Shown piece after piece: positions 8,457 to 16,535 of a stretch of DNA of 64,000 nt; within the stretch, counting starts at the first letter, position 1, and every line of letters begins with the position of its first letter. The DNA comes from a virus, in IMG/VR virus record IMGVR_UViG_3300015265_000001, positions 1 to 64,000 of that record; one strand, given 5' to 3'. Under the pieces are notes generated by a model. The model was given only the letters and a program-made list of their open reading frames with translations, was not told the origin of the DNA and ran no database searches. The translations under genes were made by a program, and so were the position numbers.

Positions 8457-9974
8457 ATGGACGATATTATTCCCACGATAAACATGGTCGTTTATCTCAT
8501 TGCAAACGCCTTAGAACCCAAGGAAGGTCGTCGTAAACATCATTACTACCTGGGTGGCCATGGTTATACCTATGATGTGAACGAAGAGGGCAAAAAGAAA
8601 CTGGCCAAAGATGTAGCCACCTCGACAGGTTACTACACCGGCAACAAACAGAAACCGAACACCGTGGTTGTAGTACAGGATATCGTCAGTCTGACTGTTC
8701 CCAATGCACACAGTTATATTGACAGCTTGTTGAAAGGATTCTTGGAGGTTCTGAAACTAGCCAACGAACGTAAGCAAAAGAACCTGTGGATTGTAACACC
8801 CCACAAGGAACTGGAGCTGATCAGTAAGTTGCAGGAACCCGCGTGGAATGTAGTATCTGGGCAGGATGTGAAAGTTGGTAAGTACACCTTGTCCAAAGAA
8901 GAGATCAAAACCGGTCTCGAAGTTTACGAACAGCTGGAGATTCTGAAGAACGACAAGGAACGCAAGTTATTCTTCGATCTTCCGGGTTCTGCTGAAGGCG
9001 GCATGGGTAACCGGCTTGCACATAAGCAGATGGAAATTGCTGAAATATCCAGCGTATGGGGTCATGAGCAGAAGCCGAATATTTCGGTAATGTCTCGTAA
9101 GGAATACGAGAACCCAGAGACGGATTTTAACAAGATAGTCAGCGCCAGCCGTTGGTACTTCGAAACCGGGCAGTTCGAGAAGTTTTACGACTTGCTCCAC
9201 GGGTATCGGGTTTACAGCTTTGGTAAAGTTGAACCTGATAAAAACTATTACGGCAAGATTACCCCTGACGTTACGTACTCGAAGTTGTATACACTGACTC
9301 CGATCACGTTACTGGACAAGATGTTCGAGTTTACTGCCAAAAAGATTGCGAACCCAGACGGGTACCTGTCGGCAGGAACACTCAACAATCTGACGAGTAA
9401 AGACGTTGCTCGCATGTTGGATACCATTCCTGCTGTTAAGGAAGATAATAACCTTGTCTCGCCTGTTACTAAGGGCAATGGTAAGCCGGTATTGATCGAG
9501 TTGATCTCTCCGGTTTTGATGTCGTATCGTATCCGTGAGTTCTTGGACACCATGGACATTGTACTCGAGTCTTTCCTCAAGAAGGATGAGAACAACGTCT
9601 TTGGCGACACCAAGTTCTACAACATCACGGACATGATCTACGTCAAGGAAACCAACGGCAAGGGCATTACCAAGGTGAAGTTGCATCCTGACTTCAACCA
9701 ACTGAAGACAACCTTTAAGGTTCCGGTCGAACACCGTAATGCGGTTAAGCCGGTTCTGCTCACGTTGTCTGTAGGGTATGACCTTCCAGAGCGTAACGCG
9801 TTTAACTCGGTCGAAGATCCTGATGTGGAAGTGTGGGTGGCGGTTGACTCCCGTAACGCACAAGGCATGCGTTACTGCACACTGGTAAAGACAAACGACT
9901 TTATCTACGTGCACACCAGCGCAGGAGCAAACCTTCGGGTGTTGTCAGAAGCAGAGTTGGGCAGAAAGTCATAA
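8457..9974 (+). CDS. Unknown 505-residue protein, possible degenerate RNase H-like N-terminus
   Basis: The N-terminal ~130 residues alternate strands and a long helix in an RNase H-like order (NTVVVVQDIVSL, a helix NAHSYIDSLLKGFLEVLKLA, then LWIVTPHKELELISKL). The acidic residues expected at the active site (TDGS and TDS) are not conserved, so activity is doubtful. In phiKZ an RNase H gene lies a few genes from the UvsX-like gene, and here a RecA-like gene lies at 10960; this synteny, recalled from memory, is the main support. The rest of the protein is not recognised. The gene ends at a convergent hairpin. Confidence 0.4.
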   Translation: MDDIIPTINMVVYLIANALEPKEGRRKHHYYLGGHGYTYDVNEEGKKKLAKDVATSTGYYTGNKQKPNTVVVVQDIVSLTVPNAHSYIDSLLKGFLEVLKLANERKQKNLWIVTPHKELELISKLQEPAWNVVSGQDVKVGKYTLSKEEIKTGLEVYEQLEILKNDKERKLFFDLPGSAEGGMGNRLAHKQMEIAEISSVWGHEQKPNISVMSRKEYENPETDFNKIVSASRWYFETGQFEKFYDLLHGYRVYSFGKVEPDKNYYGKITPDVTYSKLYTLTPITLLDKMFEFTAKKIANPDGYLSAGTLNNLTSKDVARMLDTIPAVKEDNNLVSPVTKGNGKPVLIELISPVLMSYRIREFLDTMDIVLESFLKKDENNVFGDTKFYNITDMIYVKETNGKGITKVKLHPDFNQLKTTFKVPVEHRNAVKPVLLTLSVGYDLPERNAFNSVEDPDVEVWVAVDSRNAQGMRYCTLVKTNDFIYVHTSAGANLRVLSEAELGRKS

Positions 9975-9982
9975 AGTGCCTA

Positions 9983-10018
9983 CTAACTACAGGAGCCTGT
10001 GTGGGCTCCTGTAGTTAG
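9983..10018. terminator. Bidirectional hairpin terminator
   Basis: 15-base perfect arms (CTAACTACAGGAGCC and complement) with a 6-base loop between the convergent genes ending at 9974 and 10034. Confidence 0.8.
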
Positions 10019-10033
10019 GTTTATGGCTGCTTT

Positions 10034-10855
10034 TTATTTCAGGGTGGAGATGGTCTTGACTTGTTCGTTGAACACCGCGGTGAGGTCGTTCAGGAGCACC
10101 AGGATGGCACCCGAGAGGTTCACCAGGCCAACAAACTTGTTGACGATGGTTTCGATGTCGTCGATGCCTTGTTCGCGGATCACCAGTTCGTTGCTTTTGA
10201 TCTTCTGAACCAACAGTTCACCGAGTTCGTACACACCGGTCAGTTGCTTGGCCAGAATCTCGATGTCGCGTGCACCCAGCGTTTGCACAGTGGCGTTGAA
10301 GGCATCAATGCAGGCAAAGAACTCGTCGAAGTTGAAGTACACCTGACCGAGAGTAAACTTCAGTTTACGGCTGTCGGTAGGCAGTTGACGAACAAAGTTT
10401 TCGGTTTTGTTCAGTGCATTGTCGAAGTCGCGGATCGACCAGTTGAAGCTGCGATCGATACGGCCGGTACGAATGATTTGCTTCAGCCAATCATATAGTC
10501 TCGACGCCTCGGTTTTCAAACTGCACACGATGTAGATGCCGTCAGTCACCGCTTTGGTGTGCGCCATCATGTTGCCCATGCCGGCCGCGTAACCTTCAGG
10601 AGTCAGGAGCTCCACCCCGGTATTTTTGACGTACATCACTTTGTTGGCACGGATGTTCTGATGTGCCGCTGAAGCATCTACCTTGTGGATCGACCGGCTC
10701 AGGGTCGCCATGCGGTTGTCGATCGAGGAAGTGAACTCTTTAAAGAACAGATTAAAGTTTTCACCCAGGCTCAGGGCTTCAAAGCCTTGAACAGTAAAAG
10801 GTTCTGGTTTTTTGACCAGTGCCAAGTAGTTAGGGGTGTCGGTAGATTGTTCCAT
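10034..10855 (-). CDS. Probable virion protein (inner head type)
   Basis: 273 residues, mostly helical, with no membrane segment or enzyme motif. The style (charged helices, repeated short hydrophobic runs such as LSGAILVLLNDLTAVF near the C-terminus) resembles the head-interior proteins of phiKZ-like phages. phiKZ has a head-protein gene next to its UvsX-like gene, and this gene lies beside the RecA-like gene at 10960; that is an inference from remembered gene order. The start has AGAGG about 7 bases upstream. It diverges from 10960 across a 104-base spacer. Confidence 0.5.
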   Translation of the reverse strand: MEQSTDTPNYLALVKKPEPFTVQGFEALSLGENFNLFFKEFTSSIDNRMATLSRSIHKVDASAAHQNIRANKVMYVKNTGVELLTPEGYAAGMGNMMAHTKAVTDGIYIVCSLKTEASRLYDWLKQIIRTGRIDRSFNWSIRDFDNALNKTENFVRQLPTDSRKLKFTLGQVYFNFDEFFACIDAFNATVQTLGARDIEILAKQLTGVYELGELLVQKIKSNELVIREQGIDDIETIVNKFVGLVNLSGAILVLLNDLTAVFNEQVKTISTLK

Positions 10856-10896
10856 TACTGACCTCTGTATTCATATAGTTTGGGGGAGGGCAGTTT

Positions 10897-10914
10897 GCCC
10901 AATAATGATTGGGC
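10897..10914. promoter_or_regulatory. Inverted repeat in a divergent promoter region
   Basis: GCCCAAT-AATG-ATTGGGC, two exact 7-base arms, in the 104-base spacer between the divergent genes starting at 10855 and 10960. A G-rich run (TTTGGGGGAGGGC) flanks it on the left. It could be an operator or an RNA leader hairpin; the sequence alone does not decide. Confidence 0.4.
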
Positions 10915-10959
10915 GGATGGCCCCTGGATTGAATTCATAAAATTATCAGGAAGAGCGCA

Positions 10960-12450
10960 ATGTCAAGTCCGCTTTCTTTTATCGCCGACATCAAATCATC
11001 TGATTCGCTGATTCCGGCTTATAATGTGTCGCCAATCAACGACATGATCAACGGCGAACACGTGATCGGCAAGGACGGCATCACGTACCTCAATGGCGGT
11101 GCTTGCCGTAACAACGCAGTAACCGGTGGTAACAACACGCAGAAAACTGGTGAAGCCGCTTTACAGATCGTTCGTATGTTGTTCCGACATCAAACGTCTG
11201 TTGCGTTCGTCATGGACATCGAGGCCACGTTGTCGGTTAAACGTATGGCCGACATGTATGACCGTGAATGTGGTATTCCGGGTTACTTCAACGAACACGT
11301 TCTCGGTAAACGCTTCTTCTACTTCAACCGTAACGACCACAAGGCCAACCCGTTCGGTCGTCTGGATCCAAAGGCTGAGATCGCCGGTGTGGATGGCACC
11401 TGGGTTCACAACTTCTTCAAAGACCTCAACACGAAGGTTAAAGAAGACATCAAGGCCAAGAAAGACATTTACATCGAAACGCCGTACCTCGGTAACGATG
11501 GTTTGCCAATCAAGCAGATCACCCCTATCGTTACCTTTGTGGACTCGATCTCCGAGATGCACTTCCACAAGATCTCCGCACACTTCCAAGACGGTGACGT
11601 CGACGAAGGCGGCGAGAAGCGTACTCGCGATATGGCAATCGGTAACATGCGTCGTATCGTCTACGAAGATGCTGACGTACTCGGCGGTGAAATCCACGCT
11701 GTACAGTTCTGGACTGCTCAGGTTGTTGACACCATCAACATGACCGGCCGTCCTCAGGAAAAGGAATCGGTCTTCATCCGTCCTGGTAAGAAACTCAAGG
11801 GGCCGAAGTCGATGATGCGCATCCCACAAGTGGGCTGGGAGATCATCAAAGGTTCCGCATTGAAGAACGGCCAAGAATGGCTGTACCCCAACCCGTATGG
11901 ACGAGACATTTTTGTTGATGCAGATGCTAAAGAAAACCCTGATCTTTTGTTCTACCCATTTACTGCCTATCGTAACAAGAGTGGCAGCAGTGGTGGCAGT
12001 TTCTTCTTTATTGGTTCCCAAAGTCTAGGGATCCAGGAAGGTCTGACCATGTATCATGCTATGAAAACGAATGGCATGTTCGGTCTCGAAGGTTCGGCTA
12101 TCAGCCACGCCTGCGTACTCTATCCTGAGCTGAAGCTGGGTCGTACCACCGTTTGGGAAAAGACCCTGATCGATGCCAAGCTGGACCGTGCGTTGACCAT
12201 CTGCTATCAGATGCTGCACATGCAGGCCTTCTGGCTGGATACACCGAAGCGTTATCGCATCACACCCCAAGAACTCTACGCGAAGATCAAAGAGCAGGGG
12301 TATAGCTGGGACGACATTCTGGAAAACACCGTGTACTACTGGCACACGAACCCAGAGATCAAGAAGCACACCGTCTCGACTATGGAGCTGTTGAAAATTG
12401 CGCTCGGCGAGCGTAAGCCGTACTGGCTTGAAAAGAAAGCCGCTAAGTAA
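10960..12450 (+). CDS. RecA/UvsX-like recombination ATPase
   Basis: 496 residues. A Walker A-like loop is at 56-63 (GGNNTQKT, preceded by AVT) and a Walker B-like strand at 188-195 (TPIVTFVDS followed by ISEM), the spacing and style of the RecA/UvsX core. VAFVMDIEATLSVKRM after the loop resembles the RecA segment that reads DTE. phiKZ gp152 is annotated as UvsX-like. The expected role is strand exchange in phage recombination and repair. The loop has Gln before Lys where Gly or Ser is usual. It is first in a rightward run with the small gene at 12513 and the polymerase subunit at 12887. Confidence 0.62.
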   Translation: MSSPLSFIADIKSSDSLIPAYNVSPINDMINGEHVIGKDGITYLNGGACRNNAVTGGNNTQKTGEAALQIVRMLFRHQTSVAFVMDIEATLSVKRMADMYDRECGIPGYFNEHVLGKRFFYFNRNDHKANPFGRLDPKAEIAGVDGTWVHNFFKDLNTKVKEDIKAKKDIYIETPYLGNDGLPIKQITPIVTFVDSISEMHFHKISAHFQDGDVDEGGEKRTRDMAIGNMRRIVYEDADVLGGEIHAVQFWTAQVVDTINMTGRPQEKESVFIRPGKKLKGPKSMMRIPQVGWEIIKGSALKNGQEWLYPNPYGRDIFVDADAKENPDLLFYPFTAYRNKSGSSGGSFFFIGSQSLGIQEGLTMYHAMKTNGMFGLEGSAISHACVLYPELKLGRTTVWEKTLIDAKLDRALTICYQMLHMQAFWLDTPKRYRITPQELYAKIKEQGYSWDDILENTVYYWHTNPEIKKHTVSTMELLKIALGERKPYWLEKKAAK

Positions 12451-12461
12451 CGCGGCAATGT

Positions 12462-12490
12462 ATAGGGGACTCAATTCATCGAGTCCCTAT
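12462..12490 (+). terminator. Hairpin terminator or attenuator
   Basis: ATAGGGGACTC and GAGTCCCTAT pair (one bulged G) around AATTCAT, followed by TCTTATTT. It lies between 12450 and the next co-directional gene at 12513, so it may only reduce read-through. Confidence 0.6.
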
Positions 12491-12512
12491 TCTTATTTAG
12501 GGGATTGCGGGC

Positions 12513-12884
12513 ATGGATACTGAACAATGTGGAAACGTCGTGTTGGTGGTTGCCGACAGTAATTTTATCAACATCTGCGCTGATCCTTTTGGTTACATGG
12601 CCAACTTGAAAGCCAAGTTGGCTGAACGCTCAGAAGACGGCATTACCATGTTTACTGTTTCTGGTAAGTACGGTCTGGGTAACGTTGACGAATCCATTCA
12701 AGTGATTCCGGTCGACGACAAGAACAAAACTGTGTTCGGTCAAACGTTGGAAAACGTAACCATGCTGTTCGACCGCCTGGTGACCATCACGATCGCACAA
12801 AACGATCCCTTCCTCTCGATGGCGTGTGAGGTGGTGACGAACGCCAACAAGCCTTACACCAAGTACGGGTACCTGAGGAAGTAA
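12513..12884 (+). CDS. Small protein of unknown function
   Basis: 123 residues, soluble, no recognised motif. It is rich in beta-type stretches (NVVLVVADSNFINI, GITMFTVSGKYGLG, LVTITIAQNDPF). The stop is 2 bases before the start of the polymerase beta C-terminal gene and shares its transcript, so it may act with the polymerase or the RecA-like protein; there is no direct evidence for either. Confidence 0.6.
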   Translation: MDTEQCGNVVLVVADSNFINICADPFGYMANLKAKLAERSEDGITMFTVSGKYGLGNVDESIQVIPVDDKNKTVFGQTLENVTMLFDRLVTITIAQNDPFLSMACEVVTNANKPYTKYGYLRK

Positions 12885-12886
12885 TC

Positions 12887-13567
12887 ATGGCAAAGAACCG
12901 TAAAGGATTCGAAGACTTTATCCTGACCTTTATGGGTAAAGTCACCAAGGGCGGTGGCAACCGGGTGATCTACGAGCGCCTGTTCAAAGCCATGAATGAC
13001 AAGCAGATGGATGTTTTCGTCGACAAGCTTGAAGAAATTGGAGTACTGGCCATCTGGGGGAGTAACAATGACCCGGATGAGATGATCGATTGGGAAAACC
13101 TCAAAAAGCTTGCAAAGGAATACGGGATTTCCATCGAACAGCGTTTGGTAATCTACGACGAGGAAACGGGCATCAAGTCGATGACTCCGTACACCGCGAT
13201 CGTTGGTACTGATGTACTGCGTAAGCAACGTCAGATGTGGGTAAAAAAGTTCTCCGCTGCCAAAGACGACACAAAAATCGACGACCTCACAGGGCAGGTC
13301 ATGGGTGACAGCCGTTCGACTGGTATCAGTCAGCCTGAAATCACTGTACTCCGGAACCTCGGACTTACGATCATGGCGAACGAGCTGTACAACGTCAAGG
13401 GTGGTGATCAGCAGGCCCTGCGTGCGTACAAGAACGACATCCTCACCACGGGTAAGACCAACACCAACTCCAGTCTGGAGCGGGGCGATATCGCCAAGGT
13501 GTTGAAAACCGCTCACTTCCTGATGCGGGCTCGTGGTATCGACAACAACTTTGATTCCCGGAGATAA
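12887..13567 (+). CDS. RNA polymerase beta subunit, C-terminal piece
   Basis: 226 residues. Residues about 88-190 align in order with the C-terminal part of bacterial beta: VIYDEETGIKSMTPYTAIVG (cf. VTLYDGRTGEPFDNRVTVG), MWVKKFSA, SRSTG, GQVMGDSRSTGISQPE (cf. the GGQRFGEMEVWALEAYGA segment) and ANELYNVKGGDQQ (cf. LTVKSDD). It therefore carries the end of beta as a separate gene, as in phiKZ, where the virion polymerase beta C-terminal subunit is gp149. The main beta body is encoded at 29596-33969, 16 kb away. The ribosome site is AGGAAG. The beta' C-terminal subunit was not found in the window. Confidence 0.72.
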   Translation: MAKNRKGFEDFILTFMGKVTKGGGNRVIYERLFKAMNDKQMDVFVDKLEEIGVLAIWGSNNDPDEMIDWENLKKLAKEYGISIEQRLVIYDEETGIKSMTPYTAIVGTDVLRKQRQMWVKKFSAAKDDTKIDDLTGQVMGDSRSTGISQPEITVLRNLGLTIMANELYNVKGGDQQALRAYKNDILTTGKTNTNSSLERGDIAKVLKTAHFLMRARGIDNNFDSRR

Positions 13568-13575
13568 GGTGCACC

Positions 13576-14022
13576 ATGGAAGACATGAATGACCTGTTGC
13601 ACCTTAAGCTGGTGATCAACAACGCGTTAATCGATCTTCAGCCTAAGGACATCCCTGGTTTGAAGATTCCAATGTCGACTGTCTTTTTGGTTCCGTTGGT
13701 TCGCTTCGGTGAGGGCTACGACGATTTCTTCAAAGGCGTCGGCAACGACGGTGAAGCTTACGACGCCTGGATCGGCTTCCAAATGCAGGTACTCACCGAC
13801 CTGGGTGCAAAGCGTGAACAGCTGATCGATCAGTTTGAAAAGCTGCTCCAGAGTGTAATCCAGGGTACGCCGGGTGGAGAGATCGCCAAGCAGCATAACG
13901 ACCACAGAGCACTGTCTTACCTTGTTCTGCTGGCAGTCCGTGTTTACGGCGACGCCATGCGCCTGGAAGTCACCCCTCCCGCTGACAACGCGAAAGGTGG
14001 TGAGAAGGGTGAACAGAAATGA
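13576..14022 (+). CDS. Unknown small protein
   Basis: 148 residues, soluble, helical. The N-terminus is MEDMNDLLHLKLVINNALID and the C-terminus is lysine-, glycine- and glutamate-rich (DNAKGGEKGEQK). No family recognised. Its stop overlaps the start of the next gene by four bases (ATGA at 14019), so the two are translationally coupled, and both sit directly behind the beta C-terminal gene. Confidence 0.6.
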   Translation: MEDMNDLLHLKLVINNALIDLQPKDIPGLKIPMSTVFLVPLVRFGEGYDDFFKGVGNDGEAYDAWIGFQMQVLTDLGAKREQLIDQFEKLLQSVIQGTPGGEIAKQHNDHRALSYLVLLAVRVYGDAMRLEVTPPADNAKGGEKGEQK

Positions 14023-14756
14023 ACCGGGTCTTGGAAATCTATACGGAGATTGATTGCATCTATGATCCCCGTCGCGGTTTGCTCAGTCTGTTGATGACTG
14101 AGGGTATCGAAGACGATGCCAAGCGTAAGGCCGAAGGTGATCGGCTGTGGGAACTGCATATCGCCAAGAACTACAAGGAACGTGAATTCGACACCTTCAG
14201 CTACCCGTTCTTCAAGATCGATCGCGAGAAGTATGAGGGTGTCTGGAAGAAGCGTTCTCTGAGCGACTGGCTGATGTACTACCCCTCCAACTTCTACAAC
14301 GACTTCCTCCGCACGGTGGTTGAGTTGGAACAGTTGGATGAACGACCGGTAGCCATCAAGACGGTTAACCTGAATGTCAACACCTTTCCTTATGAGTTTG
14401 ACCAGGCAATGTTGGATGACTTTATCCTGCACTGTCGGGCGGCCTTTAAAGGGTTGGTAACGGTCAAGACGTTCAGCAGTGATCCGGCGAAGATGACGTC
14501 GTCGTATTACAAACAGTTCCGTTACGTGTTTAAGTACGACTCGTTGATCGGTGAGGATTCCAAGCTGTTGATGGAGTCGCTGAGTAAATTGCCGATTCCG
14601 AATACCGCGTTCATTGTGCCAGACATCCTGGCCAAGAAACTCGATACCTTTACTGGCAGTCCATCTGATCTGATCTTCAGTCTCAGTCTGTCGGTTGGTA
14701 CGGCGATTACCTTGATCCCGATCAAGCACCAGTTCTTTGATTATTCTGAAAAATAG
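14019..14756 (+). CDS. Unknown protein coupled to the preceding gene
   Basis: 245 residues, no signal peptide or enzyme motif. Begins MNRVLEIYTEIDCIYDPRRG and contains several aromatic- and Asp-rich stretches (SDWLMYYPSNFYNDFLRTV). The last gene of the rightward unit, ending at a convergent hairpin. Structural or accessory; function unknown. Confidence 0.6.
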   Translation: MNRVLEIYTEIDCIYDPRRGLLSLLMTEGIEDDAKRKAEGDRLWELHIAKNYKEREFDTFSYPFFKIDREKYEGVWKKRSLSDWLMYYPSNFYNDFLRTVVELEQLDERPVAIKTVNLNVNTFPYEFDQAMLDDFILHCRAAFKGLVTVKTFSSDPAKMTSSYYKQFRYVFKYDSLIGEDSKLLMESLSKLPIPNTAFIVPDILAKKLDTFTGSPSDLIFSLSLSVGTAITLIPIKHQFFDYSEK

Positions 14757-14765
14757 TCATCCTCA

Positions 14766-14795
14766 CTAGAGTGGAGGCGTGAGCCTCCACTCTAG
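14766..14795. terminator. Bidirectional hairpin terminator
   Basis: 13-base perfect arms (CTAGAGTGGAGGC and complement) with the loop GTGA between convergent genes 14019-14756 and 14817-15374. Confidence 0.8.
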
Positions 14796-14816
14796 CTTTT
14801 ACGCGGTCTATTATTT

Positions 14817-15374
14817 TTACACAGCGTTGCCATCAATATCGACCAGACTGTTGCCCTGCACCAATTCTTCTGGTTTGATCGGAGCAACCTCCTTGACGCC
14901 TTCCAACAGTGACTTGTTCGGATCGAGCAAGAAGTTGGACATGTCGAATACCGGCAATGCTACTGCGCCACTGCTGATGCTCTTCATGGCTTCCAGCATC
15001 TGGTTGAAAGCCAGTACGTTGGTTTCGCCTTCTTTCTTTTTGGCTTTTTCCTTACGGTTATCCCGTACGGTTTTTTCCATGTGTCCCAACAGAGAACTGA
15101 CGCCTTCCAGAAGAGAGGCGCTGCTCGGTTTGGACAGGTATTGCATCATCGCGTAGTTGAGCGCCAGTGCGCGACCTTGTTGGATAGCCTCTACCAGTTT
15201 GTTCTGGTCTTCGTCTTCCAGGTCAGCTGTCAGCGCTTTACGCAAGGTTTCCATCATGGCAGCGGCTTCGTCGTCTTCGGTCTTGTGCTTCTTATCAAGA
15301 TCAGACATCGTGTCCGCAAAAGGGGAGATCTCCTTTGGAGGGACAACTTTTACTGCTTCTTCTGTGGTGTCCAT
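14817..15374 (-). CDS. Unknown charged protein
   Basis: 185 residues, acidic N-terminal half (SDLDKKHKTEDDEAAAMMET) and basic middle (NRKEKAKKKEG), helical, no recognised motif; possibly a scaffolding or virion-associated protein. The ribosome site before ATG is poor (AGG then an A-rich leader). Its leader on the minus strand is the complement of the early-type promoter at 15388-15395, so the two strands share this 14-20 base region. Confidence 0.55.
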   Translation of the reverse strand: MDTTEEAVKVVPPKEISPFADTMSDLDKKHKTEDDEAAAMMETLRKALTADLEDEDQNKLVEAIQQGRALALNYAMMQYLSKPSSASLLEGVSSLLGHMEKTVRDNRKEKAKKKEGETNVLAFNQMLEAMKSISSGAVALPVFDMSNFLLDPNKSLLEGVKEVAPIKPEELVQGNSLVDIDGNAV

Positions 15375-15387
15375 AATTTTTTAAACC

Positions 15388-15395
15388 TATATTAC
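15388..15395 (+). promoter_or_regulatory. Early-type promoter motif TATATTAC
   Basis: The 11-mer CCTATATTACT occurs here and at two other places (39432-39442, 44462-44472), each in an AT-rich intergenic spot upstream of a rightward gene. TATATTAC is the core of the phiKZ early promoter, which the virion RNA polymerase reads. Here it lies 38 bases before the gene at 15426. Confidence 0.75.
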
Positions 15396-15425
15396 TAGTT
15401 AGAGAGCAGTAAGGAGCATGGATTC

Positions 15426-16052
15426 ATGATACTCACTAAACGTTCGTTGTTACAGCTGTTGGGGAAGGTTCCTTTTGTGGGTAAATGGGCACAAAAGGAA
15501 CACTGCAATATGTTACTGGCTCAATTCGATGAGGTTCAAAGAGGTTACGGGTCTGCAAAGGTCCGTTTTATTGACTCTGTGACACTTCTATACGATGCGT
15601 TGCTGGAAGTCGCTGCCTTCGAGCTGAAGGAAGATTTCGACTGGCTGTATACCCTAGAGCTAAGTGTTTACACGCGCACCTCTGGGGAGGCTCACAGGCT
15701 GTTAGAAGGGTTGTTCCGCGGTACGCCCGTCAAGGTGGAGGATGCGTTCCGTAGTTTTGATGTGGGAAGAAAGGTACCGTTCATGGACTGGTACAGCAGT
15801 GGGTATACATCGGAGCTCTTCTTTACGTATGGGGTTAACTTGCTCAAGCTGTACTGTGAACAACACAGTTCGCAGCTTACTCCTGAGCAGGCTAAGGCGA
15901 AGAAGAATTCCTTCAATCCACCACTCGATGCATTCTTGAGCAGCAAGCACTTCAAAATGTTAACTGAAGATCTTATCGCAATTGCTCGCTTGATCGTGCA
16001 TTCACAACAAAGGGTGCTCAATGGAGAGGCCAAAGAAAAACCTAAGGGCTAA
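15426..16052 (+). CDS. Unknown protein downstream of an early promoter
   Basis: 208 residues. No signal peptide. The N-terminal part has a hydrophobic patch (RSLLQLLGKVPFVGKW), not a clear membrane span; the rest is helical and mixed charge. ATG 15426 is preceded by AAGGAG about 10 bases upstream. The early promoter motif suggests that the protein is made at the start of infection. Its last 32 bases overlap the next gene, so the two are coupled. Confidence 0.6.
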   Translation: MILTKRSLLQLLGKVPFVGKWAQKEHCNMLLAQFDEVQRGYGSAKVRFIDSVTLLYDALLEVAAFELKEDFDWLYTLELSVYTRTSGEAHRLLEGLFRGTPVKVEDAFRSFDVGRKVPFMDWYSSGYTSELFFTYGVNLLKLYCEQHSSQLTPEQAKAKKNSFNPPLDAFLSSKHFKMLTEDLIAIARLIVHSQQRVLNGEAKEKPKG

Positions 16053-16464
16053 TCAGCTCGACAGTATTTCTCATAAATACGTAGACGACGACCAACTCCA
16101 GGATACGCCAGCGCGGTTGTTTCGTAAGCTGCTGCGCAAGATGGACATGAACCCACGTAAGTGGATCAGCTATCTCAGGGACTATCTGGATTGGCGCGTT
16201 ACGACGGAGGATCCTGACGCCGCTAAAGAGGAACGAACCACCCGTACAGGTAACATCAAGGACACGTATTTCCAGAAACCTGGTTTGACGTTTAACAAGT
16301 TTCTGGAGGGGCTTTCAATTTTAAGGATGGCCAAGGTGGAGATTATCTTTAAGGTAACTGACACTGAGGGCAAGGAATATGTCGTTTCGGAAGTACAACG
16401 CATAGTCGGTAAAGACCGTGCGCAGTTACCTCCAGTACGCGACGACGAACCTGAAAGTTCTTGA
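16021..16464 (+). CDS. Unknown basic protein coupled to the preceding gene
   Basis: 147 residues, strongly basic at the N-terminus (MERPKKNLRANQLD), with several Arg/Lys runs (RLFRKLLRKMDMNPRKW) that could bind nucleic acid; the C-terminus is acidic. No known motif. It overlaps the upstream gene by 32 bases in a different frame and ends at a terminator hairpin, making a two-gene early unit. Control of host or DNA binding is a guess only. Confidence 0.6.
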   Translation: MERPKKNLRANQLDSISHKYVDDDQLQDTPARLFRKLLRKMDMNPRKWISYLRDYLDWRVTTEDPDAAKEERTTRTGNIKDTYFQKPGLTFNKFLEGLSILRMAKVEIIFKVTDTEGKEYVVSEVQRIVGKDRAQLPPVRDDEPESS

Positions 16465-16476
16465 CCGGTACGGTAT

Positions 16477-16516
16477 AGGTGGGGCGCTTGCCCCACCTCA
16501 ACCTCTTTATTTTTTT
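16477..16516 (+). terminator. Intrinsic terminator
   Basis: AGGTGGGGC-GCTT-GCCCCACCT, a 9-base perfect stem, followed by CAACCTCTTTATTTTTTTG. It closes the early unit 15426-16464. Confidence 0.75.
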
Positions 16517-16535
16517 GTTTGAATGGAGAGATCCA

